Part shown: positions 17,642-27,140 of the stretch, piece by piece
Layout: every line of letters starts with the position of its first letter
Numbering within the stretch: position 1 is the stretch's first letter
DNA from: Flavobacteriales bacterium UBA7690
Lineage (GTDB): Bacteria; Bacteroidota; Bacteroidia; Flavobacteriales_F; PHOS-HE28
Assembly (NCBI GenBank): GCA_002482775.1
Contig: DLGQ01000039.1
Coordinates: 67,054 to 131,053, forward strand
Reading direction: 5' to 3'
DNA: 64,000 bases
Program-made: the position numbers and the translations under genes
Notes under the pieces: generated by a model
The model's database searches: none
What the model saw: only the letters and a program-made list of their open reading frames with translations
Told to the model about the DNA's origin: nothing

Positions 17642-20600
17642 TCAACGAAGCACGGTGACGTGGCCTCGCGTGGTGACCAGCGTATTGTTCGCGTTGCAAC
17701 GATCCTGGTAGGTGACCGTGTAGATGTAAACACCGTCCGGGACAGGTTTGCCGCCTGATGTCCCATCCCAGTATTTGTACGGATCAACGGACCGGTAGAT
17801 CTCTTCTCCCCAACGATCGAAGAGTACCATCTCGAAGGTGCCCGCTTCCGCACCGTAGACCAGGAATTCCTCGTTCAGGTCATCTTCGTTCGGTGTGAAC
17901 GCGTTGGGGATATGGATGGAACCGTCGCTATCATCCATCCAGCGGATGGTCACGAAATCGGCATGCTCACAGCCGTAGATGTCCGTGGCCTCATAGCCGT
18001 AATTGCCTTCGCCCACGGTGATCGCATCAACCGTATCGCCCGTGGTCCAGCGCACTTCCACCAGATCACCAACGGGATCCAAGGTCACCTTCTGGGCCGC
18101 ACAAAGTTCAACGTCCGCCAAAGGCTCCACCGGGACCGCGAAGTTGAGTTGCACGGTATCCGATACCACACCACAGTAGTTCGTGATCACCGCGATGTAC
18201 TGCCCGGTGCGTTCTGCCACATAGGTGCGCCCGACCGAGCCATCCTGCCAAACAGCATCGTTGCCTTGGAAACCTGCATCGAGCGTGTAGGACGAGACCG
18301 TACAGAGCGTGAGGTCCGCTCCTAGATCGAACGCCACCAACTGGTCGTAGTCCACTTCCACCGTATCGCGATCCGTGCAACCATCCACCACCGCCGTGAT
18401 CCAATACTGCCCCGGGGCCGTTACGATGAATACCGGATCCGTACTACCATCCTGCCAGGTCAACGTTGCGCCGACGGAACTCAGGTCCAGCACCAGGGAA
18501 TCCGTTCCGCAGATGGTGGTATCCGGACCTAGCCCGAATTGCAGTGGTTCCACGAAGGTGGCCACGACCTCATCCGCGTCCGTACCACAGGCGTTGGTCA
18601 CCGTGATCGAATAGGTTCCATCCATTTCTACAACGAGCGTTGGTGCATCACTTCCATCGGACCAGATCAGTTCATCCGCATCCACTAGCACAGGCTCCAA
18701 CTCCAGTACTTCACCGCTGCAGATCGTGGTATCATTGGGCAAGGTCACTTGCGGCGCGAACCGCTCGTCAACCACGATGGTGTCGCTCACCGTGCAACCG
18801 GAACGTTCGGCGTCCACCCAGAATTCACCGGCACCGGTAACAACGAATGTCGAAGCACTGCTTCCATCGGACCACGTCAAGGTCCAATCCGAAAGGTCCA
18901 CGTTGAGTTCCAGGGTGGCATCACTACAGATGATGGTATCCGGCCCCAGATCGATCGTCTGGCCCTCGACCAGATCCACAACGATGGCATCACTTACTGT
19001 TCCGCACGCATTGGTGACATCCAACGTGTAGGTCCCTGATGTTGCAACGGTGAGCGTCGGGTCCGTTGAACCGCCCGTCCACAGATACGAATCAACGTAT
19101 TCCACCACGGCGATCAGTTCGATCGGATCCCCAGTGCAGGAAACGGTATCGGCACCCAGCGAAACCGTCGGGAGGTTCGCCGTTGTGACCTCGATGGTAT
19201 CCTGCGCAGAGCAACCACCGTCGACCACTTCCACCCAATAGGTCCCAGCAGCGTCAATGGTCAGCGTAGGATCGGTACTTCCATCGGACCATTCGAAGGT
19301 CCACGTACCGGTGAGCGTTTCCAAGGTGAGTTCCTGGCCTTCGCACAACGCGGTATCGGGCCCCAGGTCGATACCGTCGATCTCGCCAGCAGAGACCACG
19401 ATGGTATCGGACCCGATGCAGCAACCCAGGTTGACACGCACCCAATAGGTGCCGCTCGCGCTCACATCCAAGGTCTGTGCAGTGCTCCCATCCTGCCACT
19501 CGTAGGTGGCATTCGGTATCCCTGCATCGAGCGTTAGCGTTCCACATACCGACGTATCGTTCCCGAGGGCGACATCCACTTCGCACAGGTCGGCGATACC
19601 AGCGTCCACGGCTATCGGCGCGCTCTGATCGGTCGCCACAGGGAATGGGAACAATAACGCAGCCGTGGGGAAATTGACCGTGGGGAGCACGGTGGTGATC
19701 GCGTTGCGATCGGAGACCACATCACAGGTGATCTGGCCGTCAACATCGGTCCGTATCAACAAGAGGTCGAGATCACCACCCCCTTGATCGACCATGCCGG
19801 TGAGCAGGTAACCATCACCAACATCCGATACGTTGTAACCATAGAAGTCCACCAACGAATGCGCTTGGACAGGGTCTCCGTAAGAGCGGCACCAAAGCAT
19901 GGTACCGGAATTGGAGATGCCCATGAGGAACAACTTATTGGGTGCCGAGGTGCTGGTGCGGCCCGCAACCACGTAACCAAAAGAGGTCGGCAGCACACGC
20001 GTGCTATGCTCCTGGCCGCTCCCGCCCACGTTGAAGTCCCTCGCCCAAGCGATATTGCCCAAGGTGTCGCACCGGATCAACCCGGTAGACCATGTGTTCG
20101 ATGAACCGTTGATATCCCCGTAGTAGGCGATGGTGAGCGAATCATCCTTCACCACGATATCCGTGGGGTAGACACGACGGTCCTGGAAGTCGGAGAACAC
20201 CAAGTACTTGTTGTCCACGTAGGTACCCGTGAGATCATAGGTGGACAGGCCCACTCTGCGGCCCGAAAGTGGCGCACCTACCACCGACATGCCAGCAACG
20301 GTGTAATACAGGTCGTTCAGCCGGACAGCTCCACGCACCTCGTCGATATAGGAGTTGGGAGAGTAGAGGTCGTAGCGGTCCGAAAGCCCGATCAGATCAC
20401 CGGTAGCCGCATCGATGCGTGCGTTCATCACATCGCTATACGTGAAGGGGAAGGGTTCGGAAATGCCCCCGAAAACGATGTACTCGCCTGCGTTCAATAC
20501 CAGGATCCGACGCTCGTACATGGATGGGTTGTCCCAGGAACGCAACCAGAGGAGATTCCCTGCGGCGTCCATCCGGAAATGGAATCCTTCCACTTGTTGC

Positions 20601-20920
20601 TGTGTGCCATCGAGACCCGATCCGCATCCGATGAGATCACCTTCCGGGGTATCCGTTAGATGATACACCACCTTCGGCCATTGCCCTGCGGGGCGGAAAG
20701 CACGCGACCAAAGCACCGTTCCGTCGCCATCGATCCGTTGGACCAACGCACTGTCATTGACGCTTCCTGCGATGTAGATGCCGCCCGTGGCGGAGACGTG
20801 TGAGACGAAACCCGCCTCCGCACGGCCCGGTTCACCGATCACTTTCAGGAATGTCTGGCCGTAGCTCGAGGAGAGCACGCCCAGCGAACAGTATAAGATC
20901 AAGAGGGAACGCCACACCAT
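17642..20920 (-). CDS. T9SS type B secreted protein with Ig-like repeats
   Basis: A 1092-residue secreted protein with a signal peptide (MVWRSLLILYCSLGVLSSSYG). Residues 25 to about 440 look like a beta-propeller of the kind seen with SBBP repeats (TVLWSRAF, IAWARDF, MLWCRSY). Eight Ig-like repeats of about 75 to 80 residues follow. They begin with variants of DLGPDTxxC and contain WSDGSTDPTL and GTYWV; each has a conserved Cys. The C-terminus is a gliding-motility-type (CHU_C) sorting domain: IPNAFTPNEDDLNEEF, FDRWGEEIYRS, YWDGTSGGKPVPDGVYIYT. Such domains direct export by the type IX system. The N-terminal part reports no catalytic motif, so a surface adhesin role is possible but unproven. 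Confidence 0.9.
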   Translation of the reverse strand: MVWRSLLILYCSLGVLSSSYGQTFLKVIGEPGRAEAGFVSHVSATGGIYIAGSVNDSALVQRIDGDGTVLWSRAFRPAGQWPKVVYHLTDTPEGDLIGCGSGLDGTQQQVEGFHFRMDAAGNLLWLRSWDNPSMYERRILVLNAGEYIVFGGISEPFPFTYSDVMNARIDAATGDLIGLSDRYDLYSPNSYIDEVRGAVRLNDLYYTVAGMSVVGAPLSGRRVGLSTYDLTGTYVDNKYLVFSDFQDRRVYPTDIVVKDDSLTIAYYGDINGSSNTWSTGLIRCDTLGNIAWARDFNVGGSGQEHSTRVLPTSFGYVVAGRTSTSAPNKLFLMGISNSGTMLWCRSYGDPVQAHSLVDFYGYNVSDVGDGYLLTGMVDQGGGDLDLLLIRTDVDGQITCDVVSDRNAITTVLPTVNFPTAALLFPFPVATDQSAPIAVDAGIADLCEVDVALGNDTSVCGTLTLDAGIPNATYEWQDGSTAQTLDVSASGTYWVRVNLGCCIGSDTIVVSAGEIDGIDLGPDTALCEGQELTLETLTGTWTFEWSDGSTDPTLTIDAAGTYWVEVVDGGCSAQDTIEVTTANLPTVSLGADTVSCTGDPIELIAVVEYVDSYLWTGGSTDPTLTVATSGTYTLDVTNACGTVSDAIVVDLVEGQTIDLGPDTIICSDATLELNVDLSDWTLTWSDGSSASTFVVTGAGEFWVDAERSGCTVSDTIVVDERFAPQVTLPNDTTICSGEVLELEPVLVDADELIWSDGSDAPTLVVEMDGTYSITVTNACGTDADEVVATFVEPLQFGLGPDTTICGTDSLVLDLSSVGATLTWQDGSTDPVFIVTAPGQYWITAVVDGCTDRDTVEVDYDQLVAFDLGADLTLCTVSSYTLDAGFQGNDAVWQDGSVGRTYVAERTGQYIAVITNYCGVVSDTVQLNFAVPVEPLADVELCAAQKVTLDPVGDLVEVRWTTGDTVDAITVGEGNYGYEATDIYGCEHADFVTIRWMDDSDGSIHIPNAFTPNEDDLNEEFLVYGAEAGTFEMVLFDRWGEEIYRSVDPYKYWDGTSGGKPVPDGVYIYTVTYQDRCNANNTLVTTRGHVTVLR

Positions 20921-20924
20921 GGGA

Positions 20925-21545
20925 TCAAACTACGCTGTTCTTGTTGAAGATGTCTCGACCATCATGGCATTGCAACTTGGCATCCAAGATGGAATGGATG
21001 ATGTAAAGGTGCAGGATCTCCACCAGCCCATAACTGCTGCTGGCCACATGGAAGTTGATATCACCCTGTGAGCGAAGGGGGTTAGCGGGGTCGAAGCCAC
21101 TGAAGGTGACCAGTCGGCACCCCGCCGTGCGGGCGGCTTTGGCGGCGTTCAGGATGTTGGGCGAAGCCCCGCTGCTGCTGATGGCGAAGACGATATCCTC
21201 CGGATCCGCGAATCGATCGATGGGGGCCGAAAAGAGGTTCTCGAAGCCCAGGTCGTTACCGATGCAGGTGAGCAAACTAGCATCGTTGAAGGCGATGGCG
21301 CGCACGCCGCCGTTCTTCCAATAGTCCACGGCCTGGTGGCTGGCGATGCCCGCGCTGCCGCCGTTGCCCACCATGATGACCTTGCGGCCCGCTGCTTGGG
21401 TGATGCGCACCAGTTCCACCGCATGCTCGATGGCCTTCACATAAGCAAGCTCGCCGTTGGCGTTGCTCGCGCTGATGCCATCGATGAGGCCGTGCATGGC
21501 ACCGGTGTAGCGGGAGAGGAATTCAGGGACGGTGGGCGAGCTCAT
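20925..21545 (-). CDS. SIS-domain phosphosugar isomerase, GmhA-like
   Basis: A 206-residue SIS-fold protein. The phosphosugar-binding GNGGSAGIASHQAVDYW, NDASLLTCIGNDLGFENLF and AISSSGASPNI match sedoheptulose-7-phosphate isomerases (GmhA). That enzyme makes D-glycero-D-manno-heptose 7-phosphate, the first step of ADP- or GDP-heptose synthesis. Its start overlaps the stop of the HldE-like gene by 4 nt (ATGA), and that enzyme uses the product, which supports the assignment. The C-terminal half departs from E. coli GmhA, so another phosphosugar is possible. Confidence 0.83.
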   Translation of the reverse strand: MSSPTVPEFLSRYTGAMHGLIDGISASNANGELAYVKAIEHAVELVRITQAAGRKVIMVGNGGSAGIASHQAVDYWKNGGVRAIAFNDASLLTCIGNDLGFENLFSAPIDRFADPEDIVFAISSSGASPNILNAAKAARTAGCRLVTFSGFDPANPLRSQGDINFHVASSSYGLVEILHLYIIHSILDAKLQCHDGRDIFNKNSVV

Positions 21546-23056
21546 TTCAACAGGTGCTTCACGAATTTCAACAGGTCTTTCTTGTACACCGGATGTTCGT
21601 TCCCGATGATCTCGACGGCGAGCGAGCCCGTACAGTTGCCCACGAAGCCGATCACCGCCGGGTCCATGCCCGCTTTGGCACAGAGCGCCGTAACACTGAG
21701 CACAGCATCACCGGCACCCACACTGTCCTTTATGCGTGTGGCGAAAGCTGGCGTTAACGACTGGGACTTTCCGCGCCGGTAAATACTGCCCTTCTGCCCC
21801 AAGGTGATCTGCACCTCGTTGGCGTGCGTGATCTCCTGCAGCTTGTCGATCAGCCCATCCAGCGGTTCTCGCTTCGCACCGAACGGAAGGCGCAACTCCG
21901 CCTCGTCGATGCTGATGTAATCCACACGGCCGTATTTGGTGATGTAGTTGAAGCCGTAGTTGTTGCTGTTCGTCTGCGCGTTCACCACCAGGTACTTCCC
22001 GCTCTTCTGCAGCAGATCGATGATGGCAGGGCTCATCACGCCGTGGCCGAAGTCGGCGACGAGGACGAGGTCGCAGGCCGGTAACTTCTTCTCCAGTTCT
22101 GCGATGATCGATGCTTCCAACGCGCCGCTCACGGGCTCGTCGTTCATGAAGGTGACCTCGAAGAGCTTGATGCTGAGGTAGTGGTCCAGGTAGCGGCGCT
22201 TGATCGGCGTGGGGCCATCCGGACGAACGAAATAGGTGCGCTTGATCGCCGGGCTCAGTTTCTCCTCGATCATCTCCCGGCGTTCATCCTTCGCGCCGAG
22301 GCAGGTGATCAGGTCCACGCTTCCGGCGAACTGTTCGAGGTGATTGGCGATGGCGAGCACACCACCGGCGTACGCCTCTTCACGCAACAGGATGCTGCTG
22401 ATGGTGGGCGATTTGCTGCTCTTACCTAGCGGGCGGCAATAGTGGTACTCGTCGATGATGGTATCACCGATCACCAGCACGTTCAATTTCTTAAGCGACT
22501 CCAGGTCTGCCACGATGGTGTCGGCATCGAACCGTTTGCGGAAACCAGCGAGGAAGCTCTGCACACTGTCATCCAACGGACTGAAGTGCGCGTTGATCAG
22601 CGTGCTGCTGCTGAACTGGATCTCTTCGGTGAAGTGGAGCTTCCCTCCTACTTCGATCGCGGCGGCTTCCTCTTTTGCGATCATGCCCGTCACGTCCTTC
22701 GACCGGTCCTTGTAATCCTGGCCCTTCACGTAAAGGTCGGGCTTCAACAGCTTGATGGTCTCGATCGCTGTTTCCCACTTGTTCAGGCCCACGTAGTCCA
22801 CCGCACCAAGTGCGGCGATCGCTTCCATGCGCAAGGTCTCGGTGAATACCGGGCGGCCCGGGCCTTTGTTCACGAAACGATCCGGAGTGACCGTGACGAT
22901 CAACACATCGGCATCCTTCTTAGCGGCCTCGAAGTGTTTCATGTGGCCGAGGTGCAACAGATCGAAACAGCCGTGGCACAACGCCACGCGCTTGCCTTCG
23001 GCCTTGTGCTTCGCGATCACCGAAGCCAATTCGTCGAGTGGAAGGATCTTGCTCAT
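21542..23056 (-). CDS. hldE: Bifunctional heptose-7-P kinase and heptose-1-P nucleotidyltransferase with reversed domain order
   Basis: A 504-residue two-domain enzyme. Residues 1 to about 165 are a cytidylyltransferase-fold domain with CHGCFDLLHLGHMKHF (HxGH-type nucleotide site at 35-38) and VKGQDYKDRS. Residues from about 175 on are a PfkB-type sugar kinase, with NVLVIGDTIIDEYHY at its start and the catalytic DSVGAGDAVLSVTAL near the end. In E. coli HldE the kinase comes first, so the order here is reversed. Together with the GmhA-like protein, coupled by a 4-nt overlap, it would make activated heptose for lipopolysaccharide or S-layer-type glycans. GmhB is not in the window. ADP versus GDP cannot be decided from sequence. 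Confidence 0.86.
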   Translation of the reverse strand: MSKILPLDELASVIAKHKAEGKRVALCHGCFDLLHLGHMKHFEAAKKDADVLIVTVTPDRFVNKGPGRPVFTETLRMEAIAALGAVDYVGLNKWETAIETIKLLKPDLYVKGQDYKDRSKDVTGMIAKEEAAAIEVGGKLHFTEEIQFSSSTLINAHFSPLDDSVQSFLAGFRKRFDADTIVADLESLKKLNVLVIGDTIIDEYHYCRPLGKSSKSPTISSILLREEAYAGGVLAIANHLEQFAGSVDLITCLGAKDERREMIEEKLSPAIKRTYFVRPDGPTPIKRRYLDHYLSIKLFEVTFMNDEPVSGALEASIIAELEKKLPACDLVLVADFGHGVMSPAIIDLLQKSGKYLVVNAQTNSNNYGFNYITKYGRVDYISIDEAELRLPFGAKREPLDGLIDKLQEITHANEVQITLGQKGSIYRRGKSQSLTPAFATRIKDSVGAGDAVLSVTALCAKAGMDPAVIGFVGNCTGSLAVEIIGNEHPVYKKDLLKFVKHLLK

Positions 23057-23071
23057 GAGGAATGGAACGCT

Positions 23072-23173
23072 GATGACGCTGAAGAGCGCAGATCAAAATA
23101 TGATAATACCAGATCATCCATGCTCCTCAGCCCCATTCTCATATCAGCATTCATCATACCTATCAGCGTCATC
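23072..23173. repeat. Intergenic element with 11-bp inverted ends
   Basis: GATGACGCTGA at 23072-23082 is the exact inverse of TCAGCGTCATC at 23163-23173. The element fills most of the 127-nt gap between the epimerase stop and the hldE start. The interior is AT-richer and contains a TATTTTGA-like -7 candidate on the minus strand that could serve hldE. It may be a small mobile or palindromic unit. Confidence 0.5.
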
Positions 23174-23183
23174 TGCGTGCCCA

Positions 23184-24170
23184 TCAACCGAGGTATTTGA
23201 ACCAATCCTTCGTTGCTTCTTCAATGCTGTTCGGCTCCCACACCGGAGCTTCGCGCCAGTAGTCGATGTTCGCGAGCATGGTCTTCACGCCATCCTCGAA
23301 CTTCACCTTTGGTCGCCAGCCGAGCACTTCCTGTATCCGCTTGGTATCCGCAAAGGTCTGGTCCGGTTCGCCGGGACGTTTGGGGATATACACCTTCTCT
23401 CCCCCGAGCAGGTCGCACAAGAGGTTCACGCTGTACGTGCTGCCGCTGCCGACGTTGAAGATGCGACCGGCCACATCATCGCGTTCACTTGCCGCGACAC
23501 ATGCATCGGCCACATCGCTCACGAAGGTGAAGTCGCGCGTTTGCTGGCCATCACCCACCACGGTGAATGGTTTGCCGGCGAGCTTCTGCGCAAGGAACAC
23601 ACCGAATACCGCACCGTAGGTGCCACTGGTGCGCGAGCGCGGACCGTACACGTTGAAGAAGCGCATGCTGGTGATGTTCATCTTGTACACGCTGGCCCAG
23701 TACATGGCGTATTCTTCTCCCAAGTACTTCGTGACGGCGTAAGGATATTGGCAACGGATCGGCGCGACCTCTGGCGTTGGATACACATCAGGGATGCCAT
23801 AGCAGCTTGAAGAGGCCGCGTAGATCACGCGCTTTACGCCGTGCTTGCGACACGCTTCCAACACGCTGACCGTTCCGTTCACATTGGAGTGATGGTATTT
23901 CAATGGCTGCTCGATGCTAGGGACGATGTCCGCCAATGCCGCGAGGTGGTAAACCCGTTCGATGCCGAGGAACAACGGTTCGATGCGCGCGTGATCGGCG
24001 ATGTCGGCGATGTGGACGTGCAACTGTTCGTTGTCTTTCAGGTGGTCCAGGTTGCGCGCATGGCCGCTGCTGAGGTTGTCGATCACATGCACCTCATGGC
24101 CATCGTGCAACAGCCTTTCCACCAACCAACTTCCGATGAAGCCGCAGCCTCCTGTCACCAACGTTCTCAT
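23184..24170 (-). CDS. NAD-dependent epimerase/dehydratase (UDP-glucose 4-epimerase-like SDR)
   Basis: A 328-residue extended short-chain dehydrogenase. It has TGGCGFIGSWL (NAD-binding GxxGxxG), AALADIVPS, SSSCYGIP with YPYAVTKYLGEEY (YxxxK catalytic pair), and RFFNVYGPR. The family interconverts or dehydrates nucleotide-activated sugars in the cytoplasm. The open frame extends 366 nt upstream, but the Rossmann fold starts at ATG 24170, which overlaps the preceding stop by 4 nt, as in the rest of the operon. It lies with a second SDR, a DegT aminotransferase and a NeuD-like acyltransferase. The precise sugar is undetermined. Confidence 0.88.
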   Translation of the reverse strand: MRTLVTGGCGFIGSWLVERLLHDGHEVHVIDNLSSGHARNLDHLKDNEQLHVHIADIADHARIEPLFLGIERVYHLAALADIVPSIEQPLKYHHSNVNGTVSVLEACRKHGVKRVIYAASSSCYGIPDVYPTPEVAPIRCQYPYAVTKYLGEEYAMYWASVYKMNITSMRFFNVYGPRSRTSGTYGAVFGVFLAQKLAGKPFTVVGDGQQTRDFTFVSDVADACVAASERDDVAGRIFNVGSGSTYSVNLLCDLLGGEKVYIPKRPGEPDQTFADTKRIQEVLGWRPKVKFEDGVKTMLANIDYWREAPVWEPNSIEEATKDWFKYLG

Positions 24171-25198
24171 GCCTTGCCTTTCAATTTCTTCAGGGTCCGT
24201 TTGAATCCGCCGCCGGTGATGGTGTCCACATCCACCACGGCTTGGTCGAGCTTCTGTTTCCAGGTGCGTGTGCGCGATGCGATCACTTCCGGCAAAGCCT
24301 TCCGCCAAATGCGCGGGATGCCATGCAGTTCCACATCGTTGATGATGTGCGCGCGGAACTCCAGATCGAAACCGTTCGACCCGAGGTGTTGTTCCACATT
24401 GAAGGTGTCCGTCGGTTTCCACGTGTAGGCGTGGTCGCGGATGTAGAGCGCGCCGCCGGGTTTCAGCACGCGGTGGAATTCGCCCAACATGTGCCGTACG
24501 AGGCGGCTGTTCAGCTCCGGCAACACCTGCACACACATCACAAGATCCACGGACCCATCGGGGACCAGATCACTGCGCCACGTGGGGACGTGCTGGATGC
24601 CGGGCTTGGGCTGGAAGGTGAACGTGGATGGTGCGTCGATGTAATCCGCGAACGGCACGCCCAGCCCGTTGTAGTACAGGTGCTGCAAGCAGTACGAGTT
24701 CACGATCGCGTCCATGCCGATGTAGCAAATGTCCGGATCCTGCGTGGTCCACAGGTTCGCTTGGCGCCCATAACCCGCTCCGAAGTCCAATACCGTTCGG
24801 ATGCGTGCGCGCTCGGGTACGGGGTACGACTGCGGGAGCAAATGGTCGTGCGCGTTGTTCAACCCTACCCGCTTGTCGTAAACGGACGTATCCAATTCCA
24901 AACCGAGGGATCGTGTGATGCGTTCATCATTGGCACGGCTGGCGTCCACCAACTTGGTGATGCGGTCGTCGTTGATGTAATCGGGATAATCCGTGCGGAA
25001 CCAACTCATCCACTTCAACAGGTCCGGTGCGCCGCCAAAGGTGAAGAAGTCGCTGACCACGCCATCCTCGTACATGCGCTTGCGCTTCTTCAAGCCCTCT
25101 TGATAGTCCCAACGCGTCATCCATTCCGGCGCACGATCACGATCACGCGACAAGGCATCGTTGAACCGTTGTTGCAGGGCGAGTTCCTCCGGCCGCAT
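24167..25198 (-). CDS. Class I methyltransferase in sugar operon
   Basis: A 343-residue protein with a class I SAM core in its second half: RTVLDFGAGYGRQANLW (motif I), VDLVMCVQVLPELN and FHRVLKPGGALYIRDH. The N-terminal 110 residues are charged and mostly helical. ATG 25198 (MRPEELALQQ) overlaps the upstream stop by 4 nt, so it is preferred over the longer frame. It should act in the cytoplasm on a small molecule or sugar nucleotide. The substrate is unknown. Confidence 0.75.
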   Translation of the reverse strand: MRPEELALQQRFNDALSRDRDRAPEWMTRWDYQEGLKKRKRMYEDGVVSDFFTFGGAPDLLKWMSWFRTDYPDYINDDRITKLVDASRANDERITRSLGLELDTSVYDKRVGLNNAHDHLLPQSYPVPERARIRTVLDFGAGYGRQANLWTTQDPDICYIGMDAIVNSYCLQHLYYNGLGVPFADYIDAPSTFTFQPKPGIQHVPTWRSDLVPDGSVDLVMCVQVLPELNSRLVRHMLGEFHRVLKPGGALYIRDHAYTWKPTDTFNVEQHLGSNGFDLEFRAHIINDVELHGIPRIWRKALPEVIASRTRTWKQKLDQAVVDVDTITGGGFKRTLKKLKGKA

Positions 25199-26013
25199 CA
25201 GTTCTTGTCGGTGGTGATGCGTACGCTGAAGGTCTTGGTGGGCCAACCCACTTCGGGGTAGCTGGCCTTCACGGCTTCCGGCAGGTAAACGGCACAGAGC
25301 GTGTTGCTCACGTGGTAGATCCGCTTGCGGTGCTCGTCGCTGGGCGCACCGTCCAAGATGCCGCGGAACACCTGCCAGTTCGGCTTTTCGTAGCCTAATC
25401 CGTAGTCATGCCAAACGATGATCGACTTCTCGTCCTTCAAGAGGGTGAACGCATTGCGCGTGTCGATGGTGACGCCGGGGTACTGATGATCGGCATCCAC
25501 GAAGATCATGTCGCAGGTGCCTTTCAATGCGGAGAAGTCGTAGGTCTGTGTGTTGTGCTCGATCAGCCGCAGGTTGGGCAGGCCTTTGCTGTAGAGGTGC
25601 GCTGCGCGAACGGCTGCATCGGGAGCACCGATCTTCTTCATCTCGGCCGGACCGAAGCTCATCGCGATCACCTCTTTCACCAAGGGGGAAACGTTAGCGA
25701 GGCTCTCACCGCGCCACGAGCCGAACTCGATGTAACGGCCTTGTGGGAACCGTTTCGCCAAGGCGCGCAGCAACGCGAAGTCGGTCACGCGACTGGTGCC
25801 GTCCAAGTAGGTGTAGTGCGTGATCGTATCATCCAGACCGGGCGCGATGTCACGGATGTCCACCGTGGGCAAACCCTTGGCAAGTCCGTACTTCTTGATC
25901 ACGTGATCGCGGCAATCCTCTTCCATGGTGAAGTGGAAAAGGCCTTTCAGCACACGCTTCGGTTGCGTGAGACAGAGTCGCAGGAAAGGGCCTGCCAGAT
26001 GCCAGTTGCCCAT
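25198..26013 (-). CDS. Class I methyltransferase (Methyltransf_24-like)
   Basis: A 271-residue protein with RYIEFGSWRGESLANV (motif I region), DMIFVDADHQYPGVTIDTRNA and IIVWHDYGLGYE. These fit the Methyltransf_24-type families found in glycan and antibiotic clusters. Its ATG shares a 1-nt junction with the DegT stop (26013), and its stop overlaps the next ATG. Whether it methylates the sugar made by the neighbouring enzymes is inference. Confidence 0.72.
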   Translation of the reverse strand: MGNWHLAGPFLRLCLTQPKRVLKGLFHFTMEEDCRDHVIKKYGLAKGLPTVDIRDIAPGLDDTITHYTYLDGTSRVTDFALLRALAKRFPQGRYIEFGSWRGESLANVSPLVKEVIAMSFGPAEMKKIGAPDAAVRAAHLYSKGLPNLRLIEHNTQTYDFSALKGTCDMIFVDADHQYPGVTIDTRNAFTLLKDEKSIIVWHDYGLGYEKPNWQVFRGILDGAPSDEHRKRIYHVSNTLCAVYLPEAVKASYPEVGWPTKTFSVRITTDKN

Positions 26014-27140
26014 CAGTGCGCGCCGGAATAAAAGGTCTTGATCGCATCGATCACGTACTGCACTTGCTCGTCGCTCAATTCGGCGAAGACCGGCAAACTG
26101 AGGATCGTGGCGCTTTGCTTCTCCGTCACCGGGAAGTCGCCTTTCTTGTGGCCGAGATACGCTGCCGCTTGTTGCAAATGGATCGGCACCGGGTAATGGA
26201 TCTTGGTGTCGATGCCGCGATCGGCCAGGAATTGCTTCAGCGCATCGCGTTGTGCGGTCTGTACGATGAACGTGTGGTACACCGCGCGCTCACCGTTGCG
26301 ATCGTTCGGGACCAACAGGTCACCGGTGGCGGACAGGCCTAGTTGGTACATCGCCGCGATAGCGCGTCGTCGTTCGGTCCAGCGTGGAAGCTCGCGCATC
26401 TTCACGTTGAGGATCGCCGCCTGCATGTTGTCCAAGCGCGAGTTGTAGCTGAAGAAATCACTGTGATCGCGGTCGCGCATGCCGTGGTTGCGGGCCTTCG
26501 ACAAGTGCGCGGCAACTGCATCATCGTTCGTGGTGATCACGCCGCCATCACCGGCAGCGGCCAGGTTCTTCAACGGATGAAGGCTGAAACAACCCGTGGT
26601 ACCGAAGGATCCGACGTGCTGTCCGTTCAAGGTGGCACCGATGGCCTGCGCACAATCCTCGATCACGTGCAACCCATGTTCTTTTGCGATGGCCAACAGT
26701 TCCACCATCCGCACTGGACGACCGGTGAGGTGTACGGCGATGATCGCCTTGGTGCGTGACGTGATCGCTTTGCGTACCGCGGCTGGATCGATGTTCATGT
26801 CATCCAGCGGATCCGCGAAGACCGGCGTTGCGCGTGCCAATGCGATGCTGCTGGCGCTGGCGAGGTAGGAGTTCGGTGCGGTGATCACCTCGTCGCCTTC
26901 GCCGATGCCGAGCGCCATCATGCTCAGGAACAACGCGTCCGTGCCGTTTGCGACACCGATCGCGTACTTCGTACCGCAGAGCTGCGCGAAGTTCTTCTCG
27001 AAGGTGGCCAGCTCTTCGCCCATGATGAAGGCGCCACTGTCCAGCAACGCGCCAATGCGGTCCAGCACTTCCTGCTTGATCCCATTGTACTGCGCACCGA
27101 GGTCCACGTACGGGACTTTCATGATCGTCATCACCGCCAT
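26013..27140 (-). CDS. DegT/DnrJ/EryC1/StrS sugar aminotransferase
   Basis: A 375-residue PLP-dependent aminotransferase. Recognisable landmarks are VPYVDLGAQYNGIKQEV, GVANGTDALFLSMMALGIG, DEVITAPNSYLASASSIAL, DCAQAIGATLNG and FSLHPLKNLAAAGDGG, where Lys forms the PLP aldimine. Members convert keto-sugar nucleotides to amino-sugar nucleotides. ATG 27140 shares its bases with the upstream stop; ATG 27122 (MKVPYVDL) is an alternative that starts at the conserved part. With the acyltransferase at 28117 it could make an N-acylated amino sugar; the ring position is not readable. Confidence 0.92.
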   Translation of the reverse strand: MAVMTIMKVPYVDLGAQYNGIKQEVLDRIGALLDSGAFIMGEELATFEKNFAQLCGTKYAIGVANGTDALFLSMMALGIGEGDEVITAPNSYLASASSIALARATPVFADPLDDMNIDPAAVRKAITSRTKAIIAVHLTGRPVRMVELLAIAKEHGLHVIEDCAQAIGATLNGQHVGSFGTTGCFSLHPLKNLAAAGDGGVITTNDDAVAAHLSKARNHGMRDRDHSDFFSYNSRLDNMQAAILNVKMRELPRWTERRRAIAAMYQLGLSATGDLLVPNDRNGERAVYHTFIVQTAQRDALKQFLADRGIDTKIHYPVPIHLQQAAAYLGHKKGDFPVTEKQSATILSLPVFAELSDEQVQYVIDAIKTFYSGAH

